Of a DNA stretch of 64,000 nt, positions 53,556-62,350 are shown in pieces (the first letter of the stretch is position 1; each line of letters begins with the position of its first letter). Where the stretch lies: positions 385,225 through 449,224 of the forward strand of contig NZ_LMDU01000013.1 in the NCBI RefSeq assembly GCF_001425165.1, read 5' to 3'. The notes below the pieces were generated by a model. It worked only from the letters and a program-made list of their open reading frames with translations, ran no database searches and had not been told where the DNA came from. Source of the DNA: Pelomonas sp. Root405. GTDB lineage: Bacteria > Pseudomonadota > Gammaproteobacteria > Burkholderiales > Burkholderiaceae_C. The position numbers were made by a program, and so were the translations under genes.

Positions 53556-54941
53556 ATGATTCATCGCGCGCGTTTCACCTGGCAGGTCGCGCTGATCGCC
53601 CTGCTGACCCTGGCCGGCTGCGCCACGCCACCGCCGCCCGCCCCGCCACCGCCGGTCGGCCTGCAGCAGGCCTGGGTGCAGGCCGTCTCCGGCCCCGGTT
53701 GGGCCGTGCGCGCGCTGACCGACGAGGTCTGCCCCACACTGCGCTGGGGTGACAGCACCGTGCCGATGCAGCAGCGCAGCGCACCCGGCGACGAGGCGCC
53801 CCCGCCCGGCAACACCCAGCCCGAGCGCAAACCCACCCGCTTCACGCTGCGCGCCTGCGAAGCGCCCTGGCCTGCGGGCGCGGCCAGCGTGCAAGTCGGC
53901 CACCTGACGCTGCACGCCCCCAAGGCCGAGCTGCGCCGCATCGTCGTCATCGGCGACACCGGTTGCCGGCTCAAGGCCTCGGAGCGTGACTTCCAGCCCT
54001 GCAACGACGCGTTTGGCTGGCCCTTCCCGCGCGTGTTGGCGCGCGCACTGGCGCTCAAGCCTGACTTGGTCGTGCATGTGGGCGACTATCACTACCGCGA
54101 AAGCCCCTGCCCGACCGGCATGGCGAGCTGCGCGGGCAGCCCCTGGGGCTACGGGGACGACGCCTGGCAGGCGGATTTATTCCGGCCGGCCGGGACCCTG
54201 CTGGCTGCCGCGCCCTGGGTGTTCGTGCGTGGCAATCACGAGGCCTGCTCGCGCGCCGGCCAGGGCTGGCTGCGCTATCTGGATGCGGAGGCCGGCCCGG
54301 CCCGCGTCTGCCAGCCCGAACTCGCGCCCGGCGATTTCAACAACGGCGACTTCACTGAGCCCTTCACGGTGCCGCTGTCGCCTCGCAGCCAGCTCATCGT
54401 CTTCGATTCATCGGCGGTCGGCAGCCGAACGCCAGCCAGAAATTCACCCGCCTGGGCGCGCTGGCGCCAGCAGCTCGACCGCGTGGCCGATTTGGCCCAA
54501 GGCCGCATCCAGAGCCTGTTCGCCAGCCATCACCCCAGCTTGGCCTTCGGCCCCAGCCTGACGGGGGCGCCGCGCAAGGCATCGTCTGGCCTGACACCGC
54601 TGCTGCAGGACGCGACGCCGGGCCGCCTGTTCCCGCCGGGGGTGCAGGCCACGCTGCACGGACATCTGCACATCCACCAGGTGCTCGGTTTCGCGAGCAA
54701 TCAGCCAGCCAGCCTGGTGATAGGCAATGGCGGCTCGGCCGCATCGGGCCGCATCAACGCGGCGGCTGCGCTGAAGGCCGAGCTGCTGCCCGGCGTCAGC
54801 CTGGAAACATTTCAAAGTCACACCGATTTCGGCCTGTCGCTGCTGACCGCAACGCCCGAAGGCTGGCAGTTGCAGGCCTTCAATGCGCTGGGCCAGCCGC
54901 TGGCCACCTGCAGGCTGGCCGGGCAGAAGCTGAGCTGTTGA
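53556..54941 (+). CDS. Metallophosphoesterase lipoprotein
   Basis: A 461-residue protein with lipobox LAGC (Cys22) and a Pro-rich segment (PPPPAPPPPV), so it is anchored in the cell envelope. The calcineurin-like metal motifs are in order: VVIGDTGC, VHVGDYHY, VRGNHEACSRAG, SHHPSLAFGP and LHGHLHIHQV. Catalytic residues are intact. The substrate (phosphomonoester, phosphodiester or nucleotide) is unknown. It is divergent from the pectate lyase gene, with 93 bases between starts. Confidence 0.88.
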   Translation: MIHRARFTWQVALIALLTLAGCATPPPPAPPPPVGLQQAWVQAVSGPGWAVRALTDEVCPTLRWGDSTVPMQQRSAPGDEAPPPGNTQPERKPTRFTLRACEAPWPAGAASVQVGHLTLHAPKAELRRIVVIGDTGCRLKASERDFQPCNDAFGWPFPRVLARALALKPDLVVHVGDYHYRESPCPTGMASCAGSPWGYGDDAWQADLFRPAGTLLAAAPWVFVRGNHEACSRAGQGWLRYLDAEAGPARVCQPELAPGDFNNGDFTEPFTVPLSPRSQLIVFDSSAVGSRTPARNSPAWARWRQQLDRVADLAQGRIQSLFASHHPSLAFGPSLTGAPRKASSGLTPLLQDATPGRLFPPGVQATLHGHLHIHQVLGFASNQPASLVIGNGGSAASGRINAAAALKAELLPGVSLETFQSHTDFGLSLLTATPEGWQLQAFNALGQPLATCRLAGQKLSC

Positions 54942-55124
54942 GGAAGCACGCCTGGTAACGACTGACTTTCGTCACGTAGGCCAACGCGCATTTCGTCACT
55001 GCACGCTGGATTTGAAGGGTTTCCGCAGGGTAAATGGGCCCGGATTTCTAGGGGGGCCGGGCTACACTTGGCCTCACCTGTCCAGCTGTTTAGGCAGGAT
55101 CACGTTGATAGAGGACTCGGCTTC

Positions 55125-56558
55125 ATGAGCTCCAAGTTGAAAGTCGCTGGTTGGGTTGCCCTCGGTTGCGTTGCAGGCGCGCTCACCACGATGCAGTTGC
55201 AGGCCAACGCCCGCAGCAGCCTCTCCCCGCTGCCGTTGGACGAAATGCAGCAGCTCGCTGCCGTCTTCGGGCTCGTCAAGGCTGAATATGTCGAGGCCGT
55301 CGACGAGAAGAAGCTGATCAACGACGCCATCGCCGGCATGGTCTCCGGGCTCGACCCGCACTCCCAGTTCTTCGACAAGAAGACTTTCAAGGAATTCCGT
55401 GAAGGCACGTCCGGCAAGTTCGTCGGCGTCGGCATCGAGATCGGCATGGAAGACGGCTTGGTCAAGATCGTCTCCCCCATCGAAGGCTCGCCCGCCTTCC
55501 GCGCCGGCCTCAAGAGCGGCGACCTCATCAGCCGCATCGATGACTCCGCCGTGCGCGGCCTGAGCATCGAGCAGGCTGTCAAGAAGATGCGTGGCGACCC
55601 GGCCACCAAGGTCAGCCTGACCATCTATCGCAAAGCCGAGAACCGGACCTTCCCGGTGACCATCGTCCGCGAGGAGATCAAGGTCCAGAGCGTGCGCGCC
55701 AAGGTGCTGGAGCCGGGCTATGCCTGGATCCGCGTCAGCCAGTTCCAGGATCGCACGGTCGAAGACTTTGCCAAGAAGCTCGAAGAAATCTACAAGCAAG
55801 AGCCCCAGCTCAAGGGCCTGGTGCTCGATCTGCGCAACGATCCGGGCGGCCTGCTGGAGGCGTCCGTCGCCGTCTCAGCTGCCTTCCTGCCCAAGGACGT
55901 CGAGGTTGTGTCGACCAACGGCCAGATCGCCGAGTCCAAGGCCAGCTACAAGGCCACGCCGGACGACTATCGCCGCCGCGGTGGCGACGACCCGTTGAAG
56001 CGCCTGCCGGCTGCGCTGAAGACCGTGCCCCTGGTGGTGCTGGTCAACGAAGGCTCAGCCAGCGCGAGCGAAATCGTCGCCGGCGCCCTGCAGGACCACA
56101 AGCGCGCCACCGTCATGGGCGCCCAGACCTTCGGAAAGGGCTCGGTGCAGACCGTGCGCCAGCTCGGCCCCGAGACGGCGCTGAAGATCACCACGGCCCG
56201 TTACTACACACCGGCCGGCCGCGCCATCCAGGCCAAGGGCATCACGCCCGACGTCATGCTGGACGAAACCGCCGAGGGCAATGTCTTCGCCGCGCTGCGC
56301 ATGCGCGAGGCCGACCTGGAAAAGCACCTGAACAACGGTCCGGAAGACAACGAAGAACGCCAGAAGGCCCGCGAGGAAGCCCGCGCCAAGCTTGAAGCCG
56401 AGTACGCCAAGCGCGCCGAGCCGCCCAAGCCGCTGCCTGAGTTCGGCTCGGCCGAAGACTTCCCGCTGGTGCAGGCACTGAACCAGCTCAAGGGCCAGCC
56501 AGTGATTGCGTCCAAGGCGCCGCTGGAACGCAAGGCCGAAGCCAAGACCACGGAATAA
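55125..56558 (+). CDS. ctpA: C-terminal processing protease, S41 family
   Basis: A 477-residue periplasmic serine protease starting at ATG 55125. The N-terminal membrane anchor/signal (LKVAGWVALGCVAGALTTMQ) precedes a PDZ domain (about 95-180, FVGVGIEIGMEDGLVKIVSP then GSPAFRAGLKSGDLISRID). The S41 core has the catalytic set Ser313 (NEGSASASEI), Lys338 (TFGKGSVQ) and Gln342, with spacing identical to B. subtilis CtpB. The Lys/Glu-rich C-terminal tail is typical of betaproteobacterial members. A strong terminator follows. Confidence 0.95.
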   Translation: MSSKLKVAGWVALGCVAGALTTMQLQANARSSLSPLPLDEMQQLAAVFGLVKAEYVEAVDEKKLINDAIAGMVSGLDPHSQFFDKKTFKEFREGTSGKFVGVGIEIGMEDGLVKIVSPIEGSPAFRAGLKSGDLISRIDDSAVRGLSIEQAVKKMRGDPATKVSLTIYRKAENRTFPVTIVREEIKVQSVRAKVLEPGYAWIRVSQFQDRTVEDFAKKLEEIYKQEPQLKGLVLDLRNDPGGLLEASVAVSAAFLPKDVEVVSTNGQIAESKASYKATPDDYRRRGGDDPLKRLPAALKTVPLVVLVNEGSASASEIVAGALQDHKRATVMGAQTFGKGSVQTVRQLGPETALKITTARYYTPAGRAIQAKGITPDVMLDETAEGNVFAALRMREADLEKHLNNGPEDNEERQKAREEARAKLEAEYAKRAEPPKPLPEFGSAEDFPLVQALNQLKGQPVIASKAPLERKAEAKTTE

Positions 56559-56590
56559 GAACAATAAGCTCCTGACTATGTTTCAAGCAC

Positions 56591-56620
56591 CGGGCCTCGC
56601 AAGAGGCCCGTTTTTTTTTT
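56591..56620 (+). terminator. Rho-independent terminator of ctpA
   Basis: A perfect 8-bp stem CGGGCCTC/GAGGCCCG with GCAA loop and ten T, 32 bases past the ctpA stop. The T-tract overlaps the stop codon of the convergent MFS gene. Confidence 0.96.
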
Positions 56621-57782
56621 AGCGGCGCCGGGTGATGCGCCAGGCGGCGAGTGCCGCCGCCGCGCCGAGCACGGGCACGGCACGCCAGCCAAAGGCCGCC
56701 AGCAGCGTTGAGCCGAATGCCGCGCCGCTGGCCATGCCGACGAACATCACGCTGACCAGCACGGCGTTGAGCCGGCTGCGTGACGCCGGGTCCAGGCTGT
56801 AGATGACGCTCTGGTGAGAGATCAGCGCCGCCTGCACGCCCAGGTCGAACACGATCGCCACGGCCACCAACAGCCACAGCGAGGCCGGCGCCAGCGCCTG
56901 TACGGCAAAGGCGATGAAGACCAGCAAGGCGCCGATGCGGATGACCGCATGCGGCCCGCGCCTGTCGGCCATGCCGCCGGCCAGCGGCGCCACCAGCGCG
57001 CCAGCCGCGCCGGCCAGCCCAAAGGCGCCCGCCACGGCGCTACCCTGTCCAAACTCCGGCCCGGCCAGCACCAGCGCCAACGTGGACCAGAACGCGCTGA
57101 ACGCCACGCTAAGCAGACCCTGCGCCAATGCCGCGCGGCGCAGCGGTGCGTGCTGGATCCACAGCCGCGCCATGGATGCCAGCAATGCACCGTAGCTGAG
57201 CTGTGTCGCCGGCACGAAACGCGGCAGCGACCACCAAAGCAGCGGGATCAGCAGCGCAACCGCCACGGCCGCTGCCGCATAGACGGCCCGCCAGCCCGCC
57301 CACGCCGCCACCGAGCCGGCCGCCACGCGCGACAGCAGGATGCCCAGCAGCAGCCCCGTCATCACCTGCCCCACGCGCTTGCCGCGTTCCGCCTCTGGCG
57401 CCAGCGTGGCCGCGGCAGGCACCAGGTCCTGCGCGAGCGTGGCCATCAGGCCGATGGCCACGCTGGCGACGCACAAGGACGCGAAGCCCGGCGCCATGGC
57501 CGCAAAGGCCAGCGCCGCGACGAGGGCGGCCGCCTTGATGACGATGATGCGGCGGCGGTCGTACCGATCGCCCAGCGGCGACAGCAGCAGGATGGCCGCG
57601 GCATAACCGAGCTGGGTCAGCGTGGGCAGCAGCCCGATGGTGGCGGTTCCGACGCCGAACTGGTCGGACAACAGGCCCAGCAGCGGCTGCACGTAATAGA
57701 TGGACGCGACGGCGAGGCCCGTAGCTGTGGCGAGCAGCAGCGTCTGCGCGGAGCCGTGCCGGGTCGTGGTGGGTGGCTGCAT
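56619..57782 (-). CDS. MFS transporter (drug/sugar exporter type)
   Basis: A 387-residue, 12-helix major-facilitator protein starting at ATG 57782. The signature between helices 2 and 3 is SPLGDRYDRRRII, and helix 1 reads GLAVASIYYVQPLLGLLSDQFG. This pattern is typical of AraJ/YfcJ/EmrD-like exporters. No substrate is predictable. It is inserted between ctpA and moeB, which often neighbour each other in Burkholderiales, and is divergent from moeB by 83 bases. Confidence 0.88.
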   Translation of the reverse strand: MQPPTTTRHGSAQTLLLATATGLAVASIYYVQPLLGLLSDQFGVGTATIGLLPTLTQLGYAAAILLLSPLGDRYDRRRIIVIKAAALVAALAFAAMAPGFASLCVASVAIGLMATLAQDLVPAAATLAPEAERGKRVGQVMTGLLLGILLSRVAAGSVAAWAGWRAVYAAAAVAVALLIPLLWWSLPRFVPATQLSYGALLASMARLWIQHAPLRRAALAQGLLSVAFSAFWSTLALVLAGPEFGQGSAVAGAFGLAGAAGALVAPLAGGMADRRGPHAVIRIGALLVFIAFAVQALAPASLWLLVAVAIVFDLGVQAALISHQSVIYSLDPASRSRLNAVLVSVMFVGMASGAAFGSTLLAAFGWRAVPVLGAAAALAAWRITRRR

Positions 57783-57865
57783 GCGCGCCAGTGTCGGCGC
57801 CGCCGCAAGCCTTTGCCGGGCGCGGGCTTGTACCTGCACCCTGACCGTGCCGCTATCCTGACGCA

Positions 57866-58615
57866 ATGACCGACGACGACCTGCTGCGCTATTCGCGCCA
57901 TCTGCTCCTCGACGACATCGGCATCGAAGGCCAGCAGCGCCTGCTGGATGCCAAGGCGCTGGTGATCGGCGCCGGCGGCCTGGGCTCGCCGGTGGCGCTC
58001 TACCTGGCGTCCGCGGGCGTGGGCCGCATCACGCTGGTGGACCACGACACCGTGTCGCTGACCAACCTGCAGCGCCAGATCGCCCACGACATGAGCAGCC
58101 TGGACCAGCCCAAGGTCGACTCAGCCGCGGCGCGCATGGCCGCACTCAACCCTGGCGTGCAGGTGCGCGCGCTGGCCGAGAAGGCCGACGCCGCCCTGTT
58201 GGATGCCGAGGTGCCCCGCGTGGACGTCGTGATCGACTGCACCGACAACTTCGCCACCCGCCACCTCGTCAATGCCGCCTGCGTGCGTCACGCCAAACCG
58301 TTGGTTTCGGGCGCTGCCGCCGGGTTCGACGGCCAGATCAGCGTCTATGACAGCCGCTCACGCGAGTTGCCCTGCTACGCCTGCCTGTTCCCACCCGAGT
58401 CGGGTTTCGAGGACGTGGCCTGCTCGACCATGGGTGTGTTCGCGCCGCTGGTGGGCATCATCGGCAGCATGCAGGCCGCCGAGGCGTTGAAGCTGCTGGC
58501 CGGCGTGGGCGAGCCGCTTGCCGGCCGGCTGCTGATGCTGGACGGTCGCCGCATGCAGTGGAGCGAGATCGCCATGCAGCGAGACCTGGAGTGCTCGGTC
58601 TGCAGCGGTGGATGA
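57866..58615 (+). CDS. moeB: Molybdopterin-synthase adenylyltransferase / ThiF-MoeB family E1-like protein
   Basis: Adenylates the C-terminal Gly-Gly of MoaD or ThiS. The 249-residue product has LLRYSRHLLLDDIGIEGQQR, the ATP site VIGAGGLGSPVALYLASAGVG, the NLQRQIAHD arginines, DCTDNFATR, and two CxxC zinc pairs (CYACLFP and CSVCSGG). There is no rhodanese domain. MoeB and ThiF cannot be separated by motif alone; the MoeB-type N-terminus favours MoeB. It overlaps the extended frame of the next gene, but the next chosen start is 67 bases downstream. Confidence 0.92.
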   Translation: MTDDDLLRYSRHLLLDDIGIEGQQRLLDAKALVIGAGGLGSPVALYLASAGVGRITLVDHDTVSLTNLQRQIAHDMSSLDQPKVDSAAARMAALNPGVQVRALAEKADAALLDAEVPRVDVVIDCTDNFATRHLVNAACVRHAKPLVSGAAAGFDGQISVYDSRSRELPCYACLFPPESGFEDVACSTMGVFAPLVGIIGSMQAAEALKLLAGVGEPLAGRLLMLDGRRMQWSEIAMQRDLECSVCSGG

Positions 58616-58682
58616 AATCCCGCGGGGCCGCAGCATTGCGGCACAAAATTCGGCACTGACCTGCCCACAATCGCCCCCGCCC

Positions 58683-59558
58683 ATGAAGCCCACCGACGTC
58701 CCGACGCGCAACTTCCCGACAGCCAAGGAAGAAGTCCGCACGCTGCAGCCCCACCCCGAGTACGACCAGCCCGGCAGCGCCTACCAGCTCGCGTTCGCCG
58801 ACGACACCTTCCTGTTGCGCCAGGACATGCGCCACGTGCGCATGCAGCTGGAGCTGATGAAGCCCGAGGTCATGCAGAACGAGCAGGGCGTCAAGTCGAC
58901 CATCGTCATCTTCGGCAGCGCGCGCATCCTGTCGGCCGAGGCCGCCCAGGCGCTGTTGACCGTGGCCGAGGACCGCGGCGACGAGGCCGGCGCCGTCAAG
59001 GCGCGCCGCCAGCTGGCCATGAGCCGCTACTACGAGGAGGCGCGCCGCTTCGCGCAGATCGTGACCAGCGCATGCTCAGAGCGCAGCCAGCCCATCGTCA
59101 TCGCCACCGGCGGCGGCCCCGGCATCATGGAAGCCGGCAACCGCGGCGCCTACGAGGTGGGCGGCAAGAGCGTCGGCCTGAACATCGTGCTGCCACACGA
59201 GCAGTACCCCAACCCCTACATCACGCCGGAACTGTGCTTTCGTTTCCACTACTTCGGCCTGCGCAAGATGCACTTCCTGATGCGCGCCATCGCGCTGGTG
59301 TGCTTTCCTGGCGGCTTCGGCACGCTGGATGAGCTGTTCGAAAGCCTGACGCTGATCCAGACCAAGAAGAGCCGCCCCCGCCCCATCCTGCTGTTCGGGC
59401 GCGAGTTCTGGACCAAGCTGATCAACATCGAGCTGCTGCTGGAGACGGGAATGATCAGCCCCGGCGACGAAAAGCTCTTCCACTACGTCGAGACGGCCGA
59501 AGAGGCATGGGCCGTGCTCCAAGGCGAACCCGAACTTTCAATCGTTCCCGCACCATGA
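58683..59558 (+). CDS. LOG family protein (TIGR00730-type nucleotide hydrolase)
   Basis: A 291-residue protein starting at ATG 58683. The Rossmann-like core has TIVIFGSARIL, VIATGGGPGIMEAGNRGAYE, GLNIVLPHEQ and the signature CFPGGFGTLDELFE (PGGxGTxxE). LOG proteins are phosphoribohydrolases that release cytokinin bases or nucleobases from nucleoside monophosphates; this longer subtype is less studied. The stop overlaps the arginase start by four bases (ATGA), so they form an operon. Confidence 0.9.
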   Translation: MKPTDVPTRNFPTAKEEVRTLQPHPEYDQPGSAYQLAFADDTFLLRQDMRHVRMQLELMKPEVMQNEQGVKSTIVIFGSARILSAEAAQALLTVAEDRGDEAGAVKARRQLAMSRYYEEARRFAQIVTSACSERSQPIVIATGGGPGIMEAGNRGAYEVGGKSVGLNIVLPHEQYPNPYITPELCFRFHYFGLRKMHFLMRAIALVCFPGGFGTLDELFESLTLIQTKKSRPRPILLFGREFWTKLINIELLLETGMISPGDEKLFHYVETAEEAWAVLQGEPELSIVPAP

Positions 59559-60475
59559 CCAAGCTCAGAAACGTTTCCCTGATCGGCGCACCCACCGACG
59601 TCGGCGCCGGCGTACGCGGCGCCAGCATGGGCCCCGAGGCCATTCGCGTGGCCGGCCTGGCCGAGGCGCTGCGTGCGCGGGGCGTCGATGTCGTCGATCG
59701 GGGCAACCTTGTCGGCCCGTCCAACCCCTGGGCGCCGCCGGTGGAAGGCTATCGCCACCTCGACGAGGTCGTGGCCTGGAACCGCATCGTGCACGACGCC
59801 GTCTACAACGAGCTCAAGACCGGTCGCATGCCCATGCTGCTGGGCGGCGACCACTGTCTGGGCCTGGGTTCCATCGCCGCCGTGTCCCACCACTGCCGCG
59901 ACACCGGCAAAAAGCTGCGCGTGCTGTGGCTGGACGCCCATGCCGACTTCAACACCAGCGAACTGACGCCGAGCGGCAACATCCACGGCATGCCGGTCGC
60001 CTGCTTGTGCGGCTTCGGTCCCAAGGAACTCATCGAGATCGGCGGCCATGTGCCTGCGGTCAGCCCGAAGTGGATACGCCAGATCGGCATCCGCAGCGTC
60101 GACGAGGGCGAACGCCGCTTCGTGCATGAACACGACCTGGAAGTGTTCGACATGCGCTTCATCGACGAGATGGGCATGCGCCACACCATGGAGCTGGCGC
60201 TGGCTACGCTGGACGACAACACCCACCTGCACGTCAGCTTCGACGTCGACTTCCTCGACCCCGTGATGGCGCCAGGCGTCGGCACGACGGTCGGTGGCGG
60301 CCCGACCTACCGCGAAGCCCACCTGTGCATGGAGATGATTGCCGACACCGGCCGCATGGCGTCCATGGACCTGATGGAACTGAACCCGGCGCTGGACGAG
60401 CGAAACAAGACGGCCCTGGTGGCGGTGGATCTGATCGAGTCGCTGTTTGGCAAAAGCACTTTGATGCGGAAATGA
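59555..60475 (+). CDS. rocF: Arginase
   Basis: Hydrolyses arginine to ornithine and urea with two Mn ions. The 306-residue ureohydrolase shows all metal motifs: GGDHCLGLGS, WLDAHADFNTSE, and SFDVDFLDPVMAPGVGTTVGG. NIHGMPVACLCGFG and GGGPTYREAHLCME favour arginase over agmatinase. The C-terminus is FGKSTLMRK. It is translationally coupled to the LOG gene. A second copy of the KSTLMR coding sequence follows 25-30 bases later. Confidence 0.94.
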   Translation: MTKLRNVSLIGAPTDVGAGVRGASMGPEAIRVAGLAEALRARGVDVVDRGNLVGPSNPWAPPVEGYRHLDEVVAWNRIVHDAVYNELKTGRMPMLLGGDHCLGLGSIAAVSHHCRDTGKKLRVLWLDAHADFNTSELTPSGNIHGMPVACLCGFGPKELIEIGGHVPAVSPKWIRQIGIRSVDEGERRFVHEHDLEVFDMRFIDEMGMRHTMELALATLDDNTHLHVSFDVDFLDPVMAPGVGTTVGGGPTYREAHLCMEMIADTGRMASMDLMELNPALDERNKTALVAVDLIESLFGKSTLMRK

Positions 60476-60498
60476 GTTTGCCCTGCTTCGCAGACGAC

Positions 60499-60522
60499 AA
60501 ATCCACGTTGATGCGCAACTGA
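60499..60522 (+). repeat. Duplicated arginase 3' tail
   Basis: Bases 60499-60522 read KSTLMRN-stop, repeating the end of rocF (KSTLMRK-stop) in a different frame relative to rocF. It is likely a small tandem duplication scar in the 63-base gap before the next gene. Confidence 0.5.
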
Positions 60523-60538
60523 AACCAGGACGCTGACC

Positions 60539-61372
60539 ATGGACGCCACACCCTATTTGCTGGTCCAGCTCAGCGACCCCCACATCACCCATCCGGGCCG
60601 GCTCATCTCCGGCCGCGTCGACACCGCGGCCGCACTGCGCCATGCGGTCGATCGGGTGCTGCAGGTCCGCCCCCGGCCGGTGGCCGTGTTGATCAGCGGC
60701 GACCTCGTCGATGCGGGTCACCCGTCCGAGTACGCGCAGCTGCGCGATCTGCTGGCACCGCTGACGGCCGCCGGCCTGCCGCTGGCGCTGCTGCCGGGCA
60801 ACCACGATGCGCGCGCGCCGCTGCAGGAAACGTTCGCCGGCATCAGCGGCGTGCAATGCGGCGCACCGGGCCATGCGGCCATCCAGTACGCCTTGGACCT
60901 GCCCGGCCCGCTGCGCCTGGTCGTGCTTGACAGCCTGATGCCTGGCCGCCCCGAGGGCGGCTTCGATGCGTCCAGGCTGAGCCAGGCCCAGGCCCTGCTG
61001 GCCGAGCGGCCCGCCACGCCCACCATCGTCGCCCTGCACCACCCGCCACACGGCACCGGCCTGGCGGCCATGGATGCGATGGGCCTGCAGCAGGGCCTGA
61101 CCGAGTTCGAGGGGCTGATCGCCAGCCATCCCCAGGTGGACCGCGTCGTCTGCGGCCATCTGCACCGCATGACACTCGGCCGCATCGCGCACGCCAGCGT
61201 CATCTCCGCACCGTCCACGGCCCACCAGGTCGCCCTCGACCTCGCGCCCGATGCGCCGCTCGCCATCGCGCTTGAGCCGGCCGGCTGGCTCATCCACGCC
61301 TGGGGCCCCGGTATGCCGCTCGTCAGCCACCTTGCGGTGGCCGGCCACCACGAGCGCATCCCCGACCTTTGA
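60539..61372 (+). CDS. Metallophosphodiesterase, CpdA-like class III
   Basis: A 277-residue cytoplasmic calcineurin-like enzyme. Motifs in order are LVQLSDPHIT, VLISGDLVDAGHP, LLPGNHDARAP, ALHHPPHGTG and VVCGHLHRMTLG. They match class III cyclic nucleotide phosphodiesterases such as CpdA, so cAMP hydrolysis is plausible, but other phosphodiesters are possible. It lies 63 bases after rocF on the same strand and may be co-transcribed. Confidence 0.88.
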   Translation: MDATPYLLVQLSDPHITHPGRLISGRVDTAAALRHAVDRVLQVRPRPVAVLISGDLVDAGHPSEYAQLRDLLAPLTAAGLPLALLPGNHDARAPLQETFAGISGVQCGAPGHAAIQYALDLPGPLRLVVLDSLMPGRPEGGFDASRLSQAQALLAERPATPTIVALHHPPHGTGLAAMDAMGLQQGLTEFEGLIASHPQVDRVVCGHLHRMTLGRIAHASVISAPSTAHQVALDLAPDAPLAIALEPAGWLIHAWGPGMPLVSHLAVAGHHERIPDL

Positions 61373-61694
61373 ACCGCCCCTACGAGGATGCGGCGCTCGC
61401 AAGAAGCGCTCGCCCTCCTCGCATACCTGTTCTCGGGCTGGCCAAGCGGACCAATGCGCCTCCCGACCGCGCGGCAACACCAAGCGCTACACGTTCTTCA
61501 GCAGCCCCGGCGCACCGGTGAAGGTAAACGGGAAAGGTCCTTGGGGCCTTAGCGCCTATCCACAAGGTTGAGTATGGGCGCCGGGAAAGTGGCTGGTTGC
61601 TGCCCCTCGCCCTTGCCCCCCGCGTCAAACTGCCATCTCATTGCCGGCGCTCACATCAGCGTTGAAACCGTGGCCGCCGGATTAGGAGGTCATC
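61373..61694. other. 322-bp interval without a recognised gene
   Basis: I see no convincing coding sequence. An imperfect GGCGCT/AGCGCT repeat near 61393-61412 and a short AAGGTCC/GGGGCCTT pairing near 61534-61552 could be weak terminator structures after the phosphodiesterase gene. The 3' end carries the strong AGGAGGT ribosome site used by the mini-ORF at 61695. Confidence 0.4.
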
Positions 61695-61745
61695 GTGCCG
61701 AACAAAACAACGCACCCCGATCTGCAAGGTGTCATCAGCTCATGA
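61695..61745 (+). CDS. Possible 16-codon leader ORF
   Basis: GTG 61695 follows a perfect AGGAGGT (61684-61690) by four bases and encodes VPNKTTHPDLQGVISS. Its TGA overlaps the ATG of the next gene (ATGA at 61742-61745). The next gene itself has only a distant AAGGTG, so this mini-ORF could load ribosomes by translational coupling. It is too short to judge by family. Confidence 0.4.
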   Translation: MPNKTTHPDLQGVISS

Positions 61746-62350
61746 ATTCACCATTCCCCACACTCCATGCACCGCTGTTCGTGCTGGTGGTTTTCGGTAC
61801 GCTGGTCGGGGCGCGTCTCAGCGCCTTGTTGATCCCGATCGACTTCTATTTCACCTTCGAGTCCCTCTTCTCAGATCGGACGGCGCATAACCACGTCCTT
61901 GCCCTGTTGACCAAGACGGCGTCGCCGCTGTTGGTCGGCCTTGCGGCTGGCGTGTACATCGTTGCGTTTTCCAGACCCGGGGGCGCGCGAGCAGTCAGAT
62001 CCAGCCTCGCCCGGCGCGTTCGCAACCTCTATGGACCGACGCTGTTCGCCGCGGGGTTCTTCGCTTCGCTGCTCTCCGCTTGGCCTGCCATGGTCTATTG
62101 GGATCTGCTGGCCAATCCCGCCGTGGCGCACCTCAAGCCCGCATTCCTGGGCTTGTACGCGATCTACATGCTGGCTTTCGGCTATGTGACCGTGCTCGGG
62201 ATGCTGTTCGGCATCTACCTGGTTGAACACTGGGCCGCAGGCCCGCCCGGCACAGAGTCGGTATCAATGAAGGAACTGGCCCGGGTGGGCGGGCTCTGGC
62301 TGCTGAACTCCAGCATCGCGTCCTTCGCCATGAAGGCGCTCACGACGTGA
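61742..62350 (+). CDS. Uncharacterised inner-membrane protein
   Basis: I do not recognise a family. The 202-residue product has four to five hydrophobic segments (about 11-33, 57-77, 94-118, 132-160 and possibly 183-200). Between the first two lies a short loop, IDFYFTFESLFSDRTAHNH, with acidic and His residues. The frame is open upstream to 61568, but ATG 61742 gives a sensible first helix. Its stop overlaps the GTG of the next gene (GTGA), so the two proteins are probably made together and may form a membrane complex with the periplasmic partner. Confidence 0.65.
   Translation: MNSPFPTLHAPLFVLVVFGTLVGARLSALLIPIDFYFTFESLFSDRTAHNHVLALLTKTASPLLVGLAAGVYIVAFSRPGGARAVRSSLARRVRNLYGPTLFAAGFFASLLSAWPAMVYWDLLANPAVAHLKPAFLGLYAIYMLAFGYVTVLGMLFGIYLVEHWAAGPPGTESVSMKELARVGGLWLLNSSIASFAMKALTT

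Noticed and set aside
53463-54092. N-terminal extension of the pectate lyase frame by about 210 codons
   Set aside because: The extension overlaps the divergent metallophosphoesterase gene, and the internal ATG at 53462 begins a clear signal peptide.
59483-61483. 666-codon minus-strand open frame over arginase and phosphodiesterase
   Set aside because: It covers two well-supported genes on the other strand and has the composition of a shadow frame.
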